This document shows, one piece after another, positions 6,034-11,609 of a DNA stretch of 11,609 nt. Each line of letters begins with the position of its first letter. Within the stretch, counting starts at the first letter, position 1. The translations under genes and the position numbers were made by a program. Source of the DNA: JACTUA01 sp964551875 (GTDB lineage: Archaea > Halobacteriota > Methanomicrobia > Methanomicrobiales > JACTUA01); assembly GCA_964551875.1 (NCBI GenBank), contig CAZKEV010000055.1:1-11609 (forward strand), given 5' to 3'. Under the pieces are notes generated by a model, which saw nothing but the letters and a program-made list of their open reading frames with translations, was not told the DNA's origin and ran no database searches.

Positions 6034-6474
6034 ATGCGGTATGCTTCGGCCCGTATGGGCAGGATCTTCGTGGCACGGGTGGATCATGGGGAAGATCTCA
6101 TTGGCGAGTTGCGAAACATCCTCATCACGGAAGGGGTCTCCCACGCGGTGATGCTCTTCCTGGGTGCACTGGGCGAGGGATCCATGGTCACCGGGCCTGA
6201 AGAACCGGTCATCCCACCCATCCCCCACCTGGTGAAGTTTGGGGGAGGGTGGGAGGTGGTCGGGATGGCTACTGCATATCCGGGAGAGGATGGGCCTTCG
6301 ATCCATCTTCATGGGGCGATCGGCCGGGGAGATCAGGCACTCACGGGATGCCTGAGGGACCGGGCAGAGACCTACCTCGTCGTGGAAGTGGTGATCTTCG
6401 AACTCACGGACCTCCCGGTCCAGAGGAACCGGGACGAGAGGACCGGTCTCGTTCTTCCGGACTTTGATGTTTGA
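6034..6474 (+). CDS. PPC/DUF296-domain protein
   Basis: This 146-residue protein matches the PPC (DUF296) fold seen in plant AT-hook proteins and in stand-alone bacterial and archaeal proteins that form trimers. Diagnostic segments are GRIFVARVDHGEDLIGELR (9-27), VSHAVMLFLGALGEGSM (35-51), IHLHGAIGRGDQALTGCL (90-107, with H91 and H93) and ETYLVVEVVIFEL (112-124). Only the PPC domain is present, with no AT-hook, so direct DNA binding is not evident; some proteins of the family are called DNA-binding. The start at 6034 is chosen because GGTGG lies five bases upstream and homologues begin close to GRIFV. ATG 6055 is an alternative, and an upstream GTG (5986) lies at or before the predicted transcript start. 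It is transcribed away from the surface propeller gene. Confidence 0.8.
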   Translation: MRYASARMGRIFVARVDHGEDLIGELRNILITEGVSHAVMLFLGALGEGSMVTGPEEPVIPPIPHLVKFGGGWEVVGMATAYPGEDGPSIHLHGAIGRGDQALTGCLRDRAETYLVVEVVIFELTDLPVQRNRDERTGLVLPDFDV

Positions 6475-6556
6475 AACCGGGGCATCAGGAGAAATTGCCT
6501 GTCTGGCAGCCTCTCACCTCCCGTTACGTGTGAAACCTGCAGAAACTCCCCTGGCA

Positions 6557-6735
6557 TGAAGAACATTTTAACCATTTTAATGTTAATATATAATTAAGTT
6601 GATGTAACTTCTTTTTTACGATGATATTGTACCAAATAAAAATTAAAAGTTCTTTTCTATAAAGACAAAAAATTCATAAAGTAAGAAATAATAATATATA
6701 TATAGTAAAAAGAGAAATTGTTGATTTGATCACAA
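6557..6735. other. AT-rich island with promoter of the VWA gene
   Basis: About 180 bases of this spacer are roughly four-fifths A+T, in sharp contrast to the GC-rich genes around it. It contains an AACATT/AATGTT inverted repeat near 6564, a T6 run (6612-6617) that could end the PPC transcript, and tandem TATA-like runs, the best being AATATATATATAG at about 6693-6705. A start near 6725-6730 would give the VWA gene a leader of about 145 bases. No open frame of note lies here. Confidence 0.6.
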
Positions 6736-6737
6736 AC

Positions 6738-6868
6738 GGGAATTCCCATCCACCCGGAACATATCCGGGTTCCGCATCCACCTGCAGGGATAGAGGATCA
6801 AGAATAATAGGGGCTGATCCCGCGCGGGTCTGGTGCCCATCGGGGGAATGGAGGGAAGGGGAGAGGAA
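6738..6868 (+). promoter_or_regulatory. Structured leader ahead of the VWA gene
   Basis: The leader holds a perfect palindrome GGGAATTCCC (6738-6747) and a perfect 7-bp hairpin ACCCGGA-ACATA-TCCGGGT (6752-6770). A third element is a CCCGCGCGGG palindrome (6819-6828) nested inside GGGC/GCCC arms (6811-6814, 6835-6838). GAGAGG (6861-6866) then serves as the SD seven bases before ATG 6874. No known riboswitch class is recognised. Confidence 0.5.
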
Positions 6869-6873
6869 AAGGT

Positions 6874-8709
6874 ATGAAGAGAGTATTGACAGCATGCATC
6901 GTGTGCCTGATCTGCTTCTCCAGCTTCGCGGTGCCGGCCGCCGCGGACGGGGAGGTTACTGTCGAACCGGCCACCATCACAGGAACACTGAAGCCCGGCG
7001 AGGCGCAGAATGTCCAGATTAACGTGTCGCTCCCGGGGAGCGTGCCCAGGGGAGACGTGGTCTTTGCCTTTGACACCACGGGGAGCATGAGCCTTGTCCT
7101 TGATGCAATGCAGTCCAAGGGCATCCAGGTAATGAACGGTATCCGGACGGCGATCCCGGACACGCAGTTCGGGGTGGCATCATTCATGGACTACCCCCAG
7201 GCTTATTCCGATTATTACGGGTACACGCGCACCTATGGAATACCGAGCGATTATGCCTTCCGGATGGACCAGGACCTCACCGCTGATATCAATGCAGTAT
7301 CTGCCGCCATCAGCCAGATCCCCGATGGGAATGGAGGCGACTGGCCGCAGGACTACACGCGGGTGATCAATGAGTCCCTGAACTACAGCTGGCGAACCGA
7401 TGCGAAGAGCATCTATGTCATCTTCGGCGATGCACCCCCCCATGCGGCACCGAGCGGGGCTACCCTGGTGAAACCCTGGGCACCCGCGGAGAAGCTCTTC
7501 ACAGGTATACCACCGGATGGTGAGGATGCCCCCTATGGCGGTGACCCGGGGAGGGATGAGGTGATGATGACCGCTGATGACCTCGACTACGCAACCGTGG
7601 TCAACGAAGTCGCAAGCAAGTACATCGCCATCGTAGGCGTTTACTGCCCGTATGGTGGACGTCTCGACAAAGACCATGTAGATGCCGAGAATAACTTCAG
7701 GTACATGGCATACATGACCGGTGGCCTTTTTAATGTGAGTAATCCCCAAGGTGCCCCCTCTGACATCGCTGCAAAAATTACCTACAAGATCCAGGAGATG
7801 GCGAAGCAGAACATCAATGTGCTCAGCCTCCAGGTACGGGATTCCAACTACGCCGGATGGGTGTCAGCTCCGGACACCTACAGCGATGTTCCATGGCCAT
7901 CAAACAAATCGTTTAACGTGGCCATCACCCCGCCCGCGGGAACAGCTGACGGTGACTACACCTTCTATATCGACGTGGTCGGCGATGGCGTGGTGCTCGG
8001 CGCGGTGGCCGTGACCGAACATGTGAAAGCCAACCAGGTAGTGACCCCGATCAAGGTATCCCTCGACATCAAACCTGGCTCATGCCCGAACTCCTTCAAC
8101 ATCAAGGAGAAGGGAGTATTGCCCGTCGCCATCCTTGGCGACAAGGACCTGAAGGCATCCACCATCGACCCGAAGAGCATCCTCTTCACGAGGGACGGAA
8201 GCACCAACGGGGTGAATCCGATACGGTCATCCCTCGAGGATGTCGCCTCGGCATCCACGAAGACCTGCTCCTGCGGCTTCAAGTCCGGGAGGCCGGACAG
8301 GAAGCCGGATCTCAACCTGAAGTTCGATTCCCAGGAAGTCGTGAAGAAGCTCGGGATCAAGAAGAACGAGGGCTGTATCAAGGTGATGGTGACAGGAACC
8401 CTCCGGAGCAAGGATCCCGCCCTCGACGGAAAGCAGATCCAGGGTTCGGATTACCTCCGCGTCCTTGATACGGGGTCGGAGTCATGCGGCGGCGGCGACT
8501 CGAAGGATGATAAGGGATCGTGCGACAACAAGGGATCCTGCGATAACAAGGGATCCTGGGACAATAAAGGATCGTGCGATAACAAGGGATCCTGCGATGG
8601 CACGGGATCCGGAAAAGAGAAAGGGTCATCGGATGACGATAACCCGTGGGACGACACAGGGTCGCCCGATGATCATGGCCATGGCAACGGGAATGACAGG
8701 GAATCCTGA
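6874..8709 (+). CDS. Secreted von Willebrand factor A protein with Cys-Asp-rich repeat tail
   Basis: This 611-residue protein begins with a Sec-type signal (MKRVLTACIVCLICF..., cleavage probably near PAAA-DG, 24-25). A VWA domain spans about 61-310, with the MIDAS motif DTTGS at 67-71 and a GGDWPQD segment (154-160) typical of integrin-like VWA domains. Such domains bind ligands through a divalent metal. A second module at about 395-535 carries LDIKPGSCPNSFNIKEKGVLPVAILG split across 397-422, which I recall as a recurrent domain in secreted bacterial and methanogen proteins. The end (545-611) is low-complexity, with DNKGSC hexapeptides and then an Asp/Gly/His-rich tail. There is no C-terminal membrane helix or sorting signal, so it is likely released or held by other surface proteins. 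Start chosen by GAGAGG seven bases upstream. A T7 terminator follows. Confidence 0.87.
   Translation: MKRVLTACIVCLICFSSFAVPAAADGEVTVEPATITGTLKPGEAQNVQINVSLPGSVPRGDVVFAFDTTGSMSLVLDAMQSKGIQVMNGIRTAIPDTQFGVASFMDYPQAYSDYYGYTRTYGIPSDYAFRMDQDLTADINAVSAAISQIPDGNGGDWPQDYTRVINESLNYSWRTDAKSIYVIFGDAPPHAAPSGATLVKPWAPAEKLFTGIPPDGEDAPYGGDPGRDEVMMTADDLDYATVVNEVASKYIAIVGVYCPYGGRLDKDHVDAENNFRYMAYMTGGLFNVSNPQGAPSDIAAKITYKIQEMAKQNINVLSLQVRDSNYAGWVSAPDTYSDVPWPSNKSFNVAITPPAGTADGDYTFYIDVVGDGVVLGAVAVTEHVKANQVVTPIKVSLDIKPGSCPNSFNIKEKGVLPVAILGDKDLKASTIDPKSILFTRDGSTNGVNPIRSSLEDVASASTKTCSCGFKSGRPDRKPDLNLKFDSQEVVKKLGIKKNEGCIKVMVTGTLRSKDPALDGKQIQGSDYLRVLDTGSESCGGGDSKDDKGSCDNKGSCDNKGSWDNKGSCDNKGSCDGTGSGKEKGSSDDDNPWDDTGSPDDHGHGNGNDRES
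8506..8613 (+). repeat. 18-bp tandem repeats encoding DNKGSC hexapeptides
   Basis: Six degenerate 18-bp units encode DDKGSC, DNKGSC, DNKGSW, DNKGSC, DNKGSC and DGTGSG. The units keep AAGGGATCC-like cores, and one unit has TGG in place of TGC, swapping Cys for Trp. Such tracts can gain or lose copies by slippage. The regularly spaced cysteines could form disulfide cross-links outside the cell. Confidence 0.85.
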
Positions 8710-8729
8710 AGTCCACCCCTCATCCTGAC

Positions 8730-8740
8730 TTTTTTTGTTT
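8730..8740 (+). terminator. Poly-T terminator of the VWA gene
   Basis: TTTTTTTGTTT begins 20 bases after the TGA stop with no hairpin before it, as expected for archaeal RNA polymerase termination. Confidence 0.7.
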
Positions 8741-8942
8741 CTTGCCCCTCCGAAGTATGTTTCAGCTGCTGAAGACCCACGGGGATCAAATCAGAGATCC
8801 GTGATCCTCCCTTTCAGGCAGGCGGCTTCAGGTGGGACGCCGCTTTTCTCGTGTTACTGAACCACTCTCAAGATCCCCGTAGACCGGAGAAGCACGTCAC
8901 TCTACGATACCTCCGGCCAGAGAGGAACTGCCTTCCGATTCT

Positions 8943-8947
8943 AAAAA
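8943..8947 (-). terminator. Short T-run after the Cys-rich protein gene
   Basis: On the - strand, TTTTT occurs about ten bases after the TGA stop of the gene at 8957-9592. It is short, so support is modest. Confidence 0.45.
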
Positions 8948-8956
8948 TGGTGCAGC

Positions 8957-9592
8957 TCACCCTCCGGCCACGCAGTAACCGAGGGCGTCCGCGATTCCCG
9001 ATGGCAACCCGCAGGTGAACCCGGTCGGACACCCGAACCCGGCGATCCCGCCGCATTCGCAGAGGGCTTCACAGAGCGCAGGGCAGACCACATCGGGTTT
9101 CCCCGCACTGTCGAGCCTGCACCGGCTCGAGCACTCATTCCAATGACCCCTTGCCTGCTGGCAGCTCTCGGCGGTTATCGCGGCAGGGACCGTTTCGACG
9201 AAAGCCAGCCCGCCCGGGACCCTGCACTGCCGCGGATAGCTCTCCATCACCGGGTAACCGGCTGCCACGCACTCCTCGAACCTCCCAATCACCTTCATGC
9301 ACGCGGTGCCATTGAAGCACATCCCGGCAGGGCAGGTGCAGGTCTTCACCGCGTGGCTGAACTCAACCGAGCAGGCGCACGCCCCGGGGATGCAGGTGCT
9401 TGGGAAACCATCCACCGATGCGCAGCAGACAGACTCCCCCACCGTCCCCCCGGAAGCGAGGCAACCCGCCTCTGCCGCGCTCCCCACCACAATGGGGCCG
9501 CCGACAAGCGTTGGCACGAAAAGGACGACTGCGACCAGGATGATCACGAGGGCAACGAGGATGCCGATGACCCACTCTTGGGTACTGTCCAT
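8957..9592 (-). CDS. Membrane-anchored extracellular protein with 22 cysteines
   Basis: This 211-residue protein has one N-terminal membrane helix (about 9-31) with a short acidic lead (MDSTQEW) and no cleavage site, so the rest should lie outside the cell. That part holds 22 Cys, all after the helix (from C44 to C207), an even number suited to disulfides. One recognisable segment is FEECVAAGYPVMESYPRQCR followed by VPGGLAFVE (105-133), which I recall from small extracellular modules in bacteria and archaea. A second Cys-rich unit is ESCQQARGHWNECSSRC at 142-158, followed by CPALCEALCECGG (170-182) and CPTGFTC (188-194). No catalytic motif is seen. A TATA-like site lies upstream and a T-run downstream, so it looks like its own transcription unit, convergent with the VWA gene. 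The function is unknown. Confidence 0.78.
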   Translation of the reverse strand: MDSTQEWVIGILVALVIILVAVVLFVPTLVGGPIVVGSAAEAGCLASGGTVGESVCCASVDGFPSTCIPGACACSVEFSHAVKTCTCPAGMCFNGTACMKVIGRFEECVAAGYPVMESYPRQCRVPGGLAFVETVPAAITAESCQQARGHWNECSSRCRLDSAGKPDVVCPALCEALCECGGIAGFGCPTGFTCGLPSGIADALGYCVAGG

Positions 9593-9629
9593 GGGACGTC
9601 ACTGGTGATGGATGAGGTTCCCCGGGCTC

Positions 9630-9636
9630 ATAAAAT
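9630..9636 (-). promoter_or_regulatory. TATA box of the Cys-rich protein gene
   Basis: On the - strand, ATTTTAT is centred about 41 bases before the ATG, giving a predicted leader of about 15 bases. The same site read on the + strand (ATAAAAT) could also act as a promoter. Confidence 0.4.
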
Positions 9637-9934
9637 CTCCCATGCTCGCATAGCGGAGGTGAGGCCCGGCAACGGGAGAGAGCGGGGGATGAAGGCATCC
9701 CCTCTCTTTTACCTGCCGAGATGGTGCGATACGGCTTGCGATACTCTCCTGATCGCTTCAATGCAGACCGGAGGGAATCGCTCCAGGCCTGTCGACCTGC
9801 CGCAGCTTCGCTTCGTCGTATCCGACGGAGATCTATGACAGGGTGTAGCGTAATGGGTAGTCAGTGAACAGATCCGGATGACCGCCCGAGATGTTAACGA
9901 CATTTTTTTCCATGCCCCGTCGGAATGGGGGAAG
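9637..9934. other. Spacer without a convincing gene: hairpin and T-runs
   Basis: No supported protein gene lies here. It holds a full SD-like GGAGGTGA (9655-9662) with no start codon at a useful distance. It also holds a strong hairpin GGGGATG-AAGG-CATCCCC (9685-9702), extended by GAGAG/TCTCT arms and followed by TTTT (9707-9710), the TGCGATAC repeat at 9725 and 9737, and a T7 run (9903-9909). Hairpin plus T-runs could mark the ends of one or more small + strand RNAs. Confidence 0.4.
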
Positions 9935-9944
9935 TTTATATATA
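9935..9944 (+). promoter_or_regulatory. Strong TATA box of a small-protein unit
   Basis: TTTATATATA matches the archaeal TATA consensus closely, with AAG just upstream. A start point near 9966 would give a short leader containing TCGGAG (9969-9974) and CTCCGA (9986-9991), which pair and would mask the SD-like GGAGG at 9971-9975. Confidence 0.65.
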
Positions 9945-10009
9945 AAAAGGATAAACAGACTATTACCGTCGGAGGTTACCGAAGACTCCGATGAAGAAAC
10001 GGGGGGAAT

Positions 10010-10123
10010 ATGTGCTTGGACGAAGCAGGTTTCATCGTAAGTCTCCTGATCGTATCCATGGGGATCCTACTCAGCTATATCCTTGAGAAGAGGCATATTC
10101 TGGGAAAAAAGCAGGAATCTTAA
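10010..10123 (+). CDS. Tiny single-helix membrane protein (37 residues)
   Basis: The frame reads MCLDEAGFIVSLLIVS, then MGILLSYILEK and RHILGKKQES. That is a short acidic start, a hydrophobic helix at about 7-25, and a basic tail rich in Lys and Arg, as in small membrane regulators. I know no family. It is framed by a near-consensus TATA box (9935-9944) and a T5 run (10134-10138), so it fills its own transcription unit. A G-run (10001-10006) three bases before the ATG is a poor SD. An overlapping basic 31-codon frame (9991-10086, MKKRGEYVLG...) starts nearer the better SD and is the main alternative; it lacks a hydrophobic segment. The convergent neighbour is another tiny membrane protein. 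Confidence 0.45.
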   Translation: MCLDEAGFIVSLLIVSMGILLSYILEKRHILGKKQES

Positions 10124-10133
10124 CTCTCTACCA

Positions 10134-10138
10134 TTTTT
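10134..10138 (+). terminator. T-run after the 37-residue protein gene
   Basis: TTTTT lies ten bases after the TAA, with a further TTTT at about 10146-10149. There is no hairpin, as expected for archaea. Confidence 0.45.
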
Positions 10139-10212
10139 CCACGAATTTTGTCCATGGCAGTGTTCTTATAGTCATCTCTCCGCGTAAAGGGAAAACAAGA
10201 GCCGGGTTGGGA

Positions 10213-10344
10213 TTAAAAGAGAGAACCGATTCGAAAATAGATGAGACCGAAAACTATCAAAAACCCGGCGATTATAACCCCGATTAACATGTACCAGAAG
10301 TTAAACCATATTCGACTTATGCGGCTTAATCGGCTTCTCCTCAT
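10213..10344 (-). CDS. Small single-helix membrane protein (43 residues)
   Basis: From ATG 10344 the product is MRRSRLSRISRIWFNFWYM followed by a helix of about 20 residues (LIGVIIAGFLIVFGLIYF) and RIGSLF. A strongly basic, amphipathic lead (four Arg in the first eleven residues) precedes one membrane span, so the N-terminus should face the cytosol. GATTTATC is centred about 28 bases before this ATG, and no SD is present, so a leaderless mRNA is likely. The frame is open further up to ATG 10413, which would add 23 residues including a Cys, but that start has neither TATA nor SD. No family is recognised. The + strand frame over this region is low in hydrophobic organisation and looks like a shadow. 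Confidence 0.5.
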   Translation of the reverse strand: MRRSRLSRISRIWFNFWYMLIGVIIAGFLIVFGLIYFRIGSLF

Positions 10345-10368
10345 AAGATACCCATGGCTTTTCTGGGC

Positions 10369-10376
10369 GATAAATC
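10369..10376 (-). promoter_or_regulatory. TATA box of the 43-residue protein gene
   Basis: On the - strand, GATTTATC follows the purine-rich GAAAAAGAAC, a BRE-like element. Its distance of about 28 bases to ATG 10344 predicts leaderless transcription and decides the start. Confidence 0.5.
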
Positions 10377-10537
10377 GTTCTTTTTCGCACTCAGGTGTAC
10401 CCTTTTTTGTCATGGACGAACAGGATTCCCGATTGCCGCACCATGGGGACGACGAGAGGAGGGTCCGTACCGGGTCATTCAGAAGAGAGGGGGATCAGAA
10501 GAGATATCTGATGCCCCTTGATCCCTCCCTTTTCTCA

Positions 10538-11473
10538 CTATCGTTTACTCTGAAAAAGGGTGCTCCTGAGGGGGATACCGTTCGCCCAGTAACCTCCGGT
10601 CTCCCCCGCGGGCAGGATATCATAGGTACATTCTTCCTTTGTGGGCTCGAGATCAGCACTCATAACCCAGGCCCCGTCTAACCTGTCACCCACGGCAAGC
10701 GTACCGAGGAGCCTGCCGGCCGTCGTGGGATGGCCGGCGGAGGCGTAGAGCTCCCGCCCGTCAGAGAGATGGAGGTGAACGATCTGATGCGGGGATGGGA
10801 CCAGCATTTTTACGGCCTTGAGCACAGGACCTGCTCTCCGCGTACCATCAGATGCCGGGGTCCATACGAGCATCCCTGCGCGTATCTCCTTCACAGGGAC
10901 GAGACCCGCGGGGGTGTCGATCCGGGTATCCCCTGAGAGGCAGATGGGGCAGGTGAGGACCGCCTGCTCGGACCTTTCTTCGAGGATAACCCCGTCATTG
11001 CGGATGATGCCGGATACCCGGCTCCCTTCCCCGCGGGTACCGATCTGGAGGCTGAAAGTATAGGTATCGCCTTTCGCGGGAGTCAGGGGAATGGCGTGTA
11101 ATTTCTTGTACTCCCGATAGATGACGAGTTTCGTCTCGTTTGAATAGGGTGGCTGCAATCCATTCTGCGCAATGATCGCCGGGAAAACATCCGTTTCATT
11201 CTGGATCCCGGGGAAGAGGGTGACAGCCCTCTCCGCCTCATCTCCGCGGCCGACAGGGTAGTTGTCGGGGTCACAATAGAAGAACTGGGCCTCACCGTAA
11301 TGATCGAGAAGGAGGTACTTCAACTGGGCCTCACCGTAATGATCGAGAAGGAGGTACTTCAACTGGGCCGGAGAATAGGTGGCATTTGGATGAGGGGATG
11401 GTCCGGCCCCGGGTGCGAGGCATCCTGCAATGAAGACCGTGAAGAGGAGGAAGAGGACGTACCTGGGTTTCAT
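10538..11473 (-). CDS. Lipoprotein with a C-terminal Hint (Hedgehog/intein) domain
   Basis: Read from ATG 11473, the product has 311 residues. A short signal ends in the lipobox IAGC (C18), so the mature protein should be lipid-anchored outside the membrane. An N-terminal domain follows (about 30-170; FFYCDPDNYPV, then ETKLVIYREYKKLHAIPL). A Hint domain starts at CLSGDTRIDTPAGLVPVKEI, with the presumed nucleophile C178 inside CPIC (175-178). Block-B-like SAGHPT has H248. The end TYDILPAGETGGYWANGI (283-300) resembles the last Hint strand. The terminal Asn plus Cys/Ser/Thr splice junction of true inteins is absent, so N-terminal autocleavage rather than splicing is more likely if it is active. 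A tandem duplication lies near the N-terminus. An upstream ATG at 11491 is possible, but the signal fits 11473 better. The stop is TAG. Confidence 0.78.
   Translation of the reverse strand: MKPRYVLFLLFTVFIAGCLAPGAGPSPHPNATYSPAQLKYLLLDHYGEAQLKYLLLDHYGEAQFFYCDPDNYPVGRGDEAERAVTLFPGIQNETDVFPAIIAQNGLQPPYSNETKLVIYREYKKLHAIPLTPAKGDTYTFSLQIGTRGEGSRVSGIIRNDGVILEERSEQAVLTCPICLSGDTRIDTPAGLVPVKEIRAGMLVWTPASDGTRRAGPVLKAVKMLVPSPHQIVHLHLSDGRELYASAGHPTTAGRLLGTLAVGDRLDGAWVMSADLEPTKEECTYDILPAGETGGYWANGIPLRSTLFQSKR
11283..11369. repeat. Perfect 39-bp tandem duplication in the Hint lipoprotein gene
   Basis: Two identical 39-bp copies (11283-11321 and 11322-11360) are followed by nine bases of a third. The unit is in frame and repeats 13 residues, AQLKYLLLDHYGE, at 36-48 and 49-61. 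No base differs between copies, so the duplication is recent or actively homogenised. Confidence 0.95.
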
Positions 11474-11552
11474 CACCCTAGGGAGTGCCATTCCGGTACA
11501 AAATGCTTCGCATGAGGCTGAGTTGGCAGAAGTAACGAAGAGGAGGTGGGGA

Positions 11553-11609
11553 CGCCCAGGTCGGAATTCGAATCCGAGTCGTCGGCGTGACAGGCCGACA
11601 TGATAGGCC
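11553..11609 (-). tRNA. tRNA-Asp(GTC), 5' part cut by the window edge
   Basis: On the - strand the sequence runs from the D-arm end (GGCCTATCATG) into the anticodon stem TCGGC-CTGTCAC-GCCGA. GTC is read at 11591-11589. The T-arm is TCGGA-TTCGAAT-TCCGA, the acceptor 3' half is CCTGGGC, and the discriminator is G at 11553. CCA is not encoded, as in most archaeal tRNAs. The missing 5' half should begin GCCCAGG. It lies upstream of and on the same strand as the Hint lipoprotein gene. Confidence 0.9.

Noticed and set aside
9689..9838. A 49-codon + strand frame starting MKASPLFYLPRW
   Set aside because: Its ATG lies inside a strong hairpin, the SD-like GGAGGTGA is 26 bases away, and the protein shows no recognisable feature.
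9843..9870. tRNA-like D-arm string (GTGTAGCGTAATGGGTAGTC)
   Set aside because: No matching anticodon stem or TTCGAAT-type T-arm follows, so it is not a tRNA gene.
10241..10681. 146-codon + strand frame across 10241-10681
   Set aside because: It overlaps the 43-residue gene and the end of the Hint lipoprotein gene on the other strand, both better supported, and it has no promoter or SD.
11553..11580. tRNA 3' end as an integration site with a second copy in the window
   Set aside because: No repeat of the T-arm and acceptor sequence was seen elsewhere in the window, and no integrase gene is present.

Overview
The window looks like a piece of a high-GC methanogenic archaeal chromosome, most likely order Methanomicrobiales. 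This is inferred, not proven. The supports are an archaeal Fap7/AK6-type adenylate kinase, a CDP-alcohol phosphatidyltransferase of archaeal type, a DUF2150-like protein, TATA boxes about 25 bp ahead of starts (several predicted leaderless), poly-T terminators without hairpins, a tRNA with no encoded CCA, and several large secreted proteins of a kind common in this order.

Layout. Bases 1-2077 hold a tight + strand operon with ATGA overlaps: the 3' part of a histidinol-phosphate aminotransferase gene, an AK6-like kinase, and a membrane phospholipid head-group synthase. Facing it are two - strand hypothetical membrane proteins (2161-2736 and 2918-3322), separated by a spacer rich in palindromes. 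The downstream one has an in-frame, similar copy of its own charged tail just after its TAG stop. A divergent promoter at about 3330-3460 also drives a + strand pair, a DUF2150-like protein and a TTG-started Cys-cluster protein (3465-4543).

From 4620 the window turns to the cell surface. There is a signal-peptide, seven-bladed beta-propeller anchored by a C-terminal membrane helix (-), read divergently from a PPC/DUF296 protein (+). Next come an AT-rich island with a structured leader and a secreted von Willebrand A protein with a C-terminal DNKGSC hexapeptide tract (+), then a membrane-anchored protein with 22 cysteines (-). A mostly non-coding stretch with hairpins and T-runs follows, holding two very small convergent membrane-protein genes (about 10010-10123 + and 10213-10344 -). 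The last coding gene is a lipoprotein with a Hint (Hedgehog/intein-type) domain and a perfect 39-bp tandem duplication (-). A tRNA-Asp(GTC) cut by the right edge ends the window.

How the genes fit together. The left operon is housekeeping (histidine, nucleotide and lipid metabolism). The right two thirds encode envelope proteins likely to act outside the membrane in adhesion or surface assembly; that shared role is inference. Four genes (stops at 2161, 2918, 4541 and 10538) end in TAG, so TAG is an ordinary stop here, which argues against pyrrolysine decoding.
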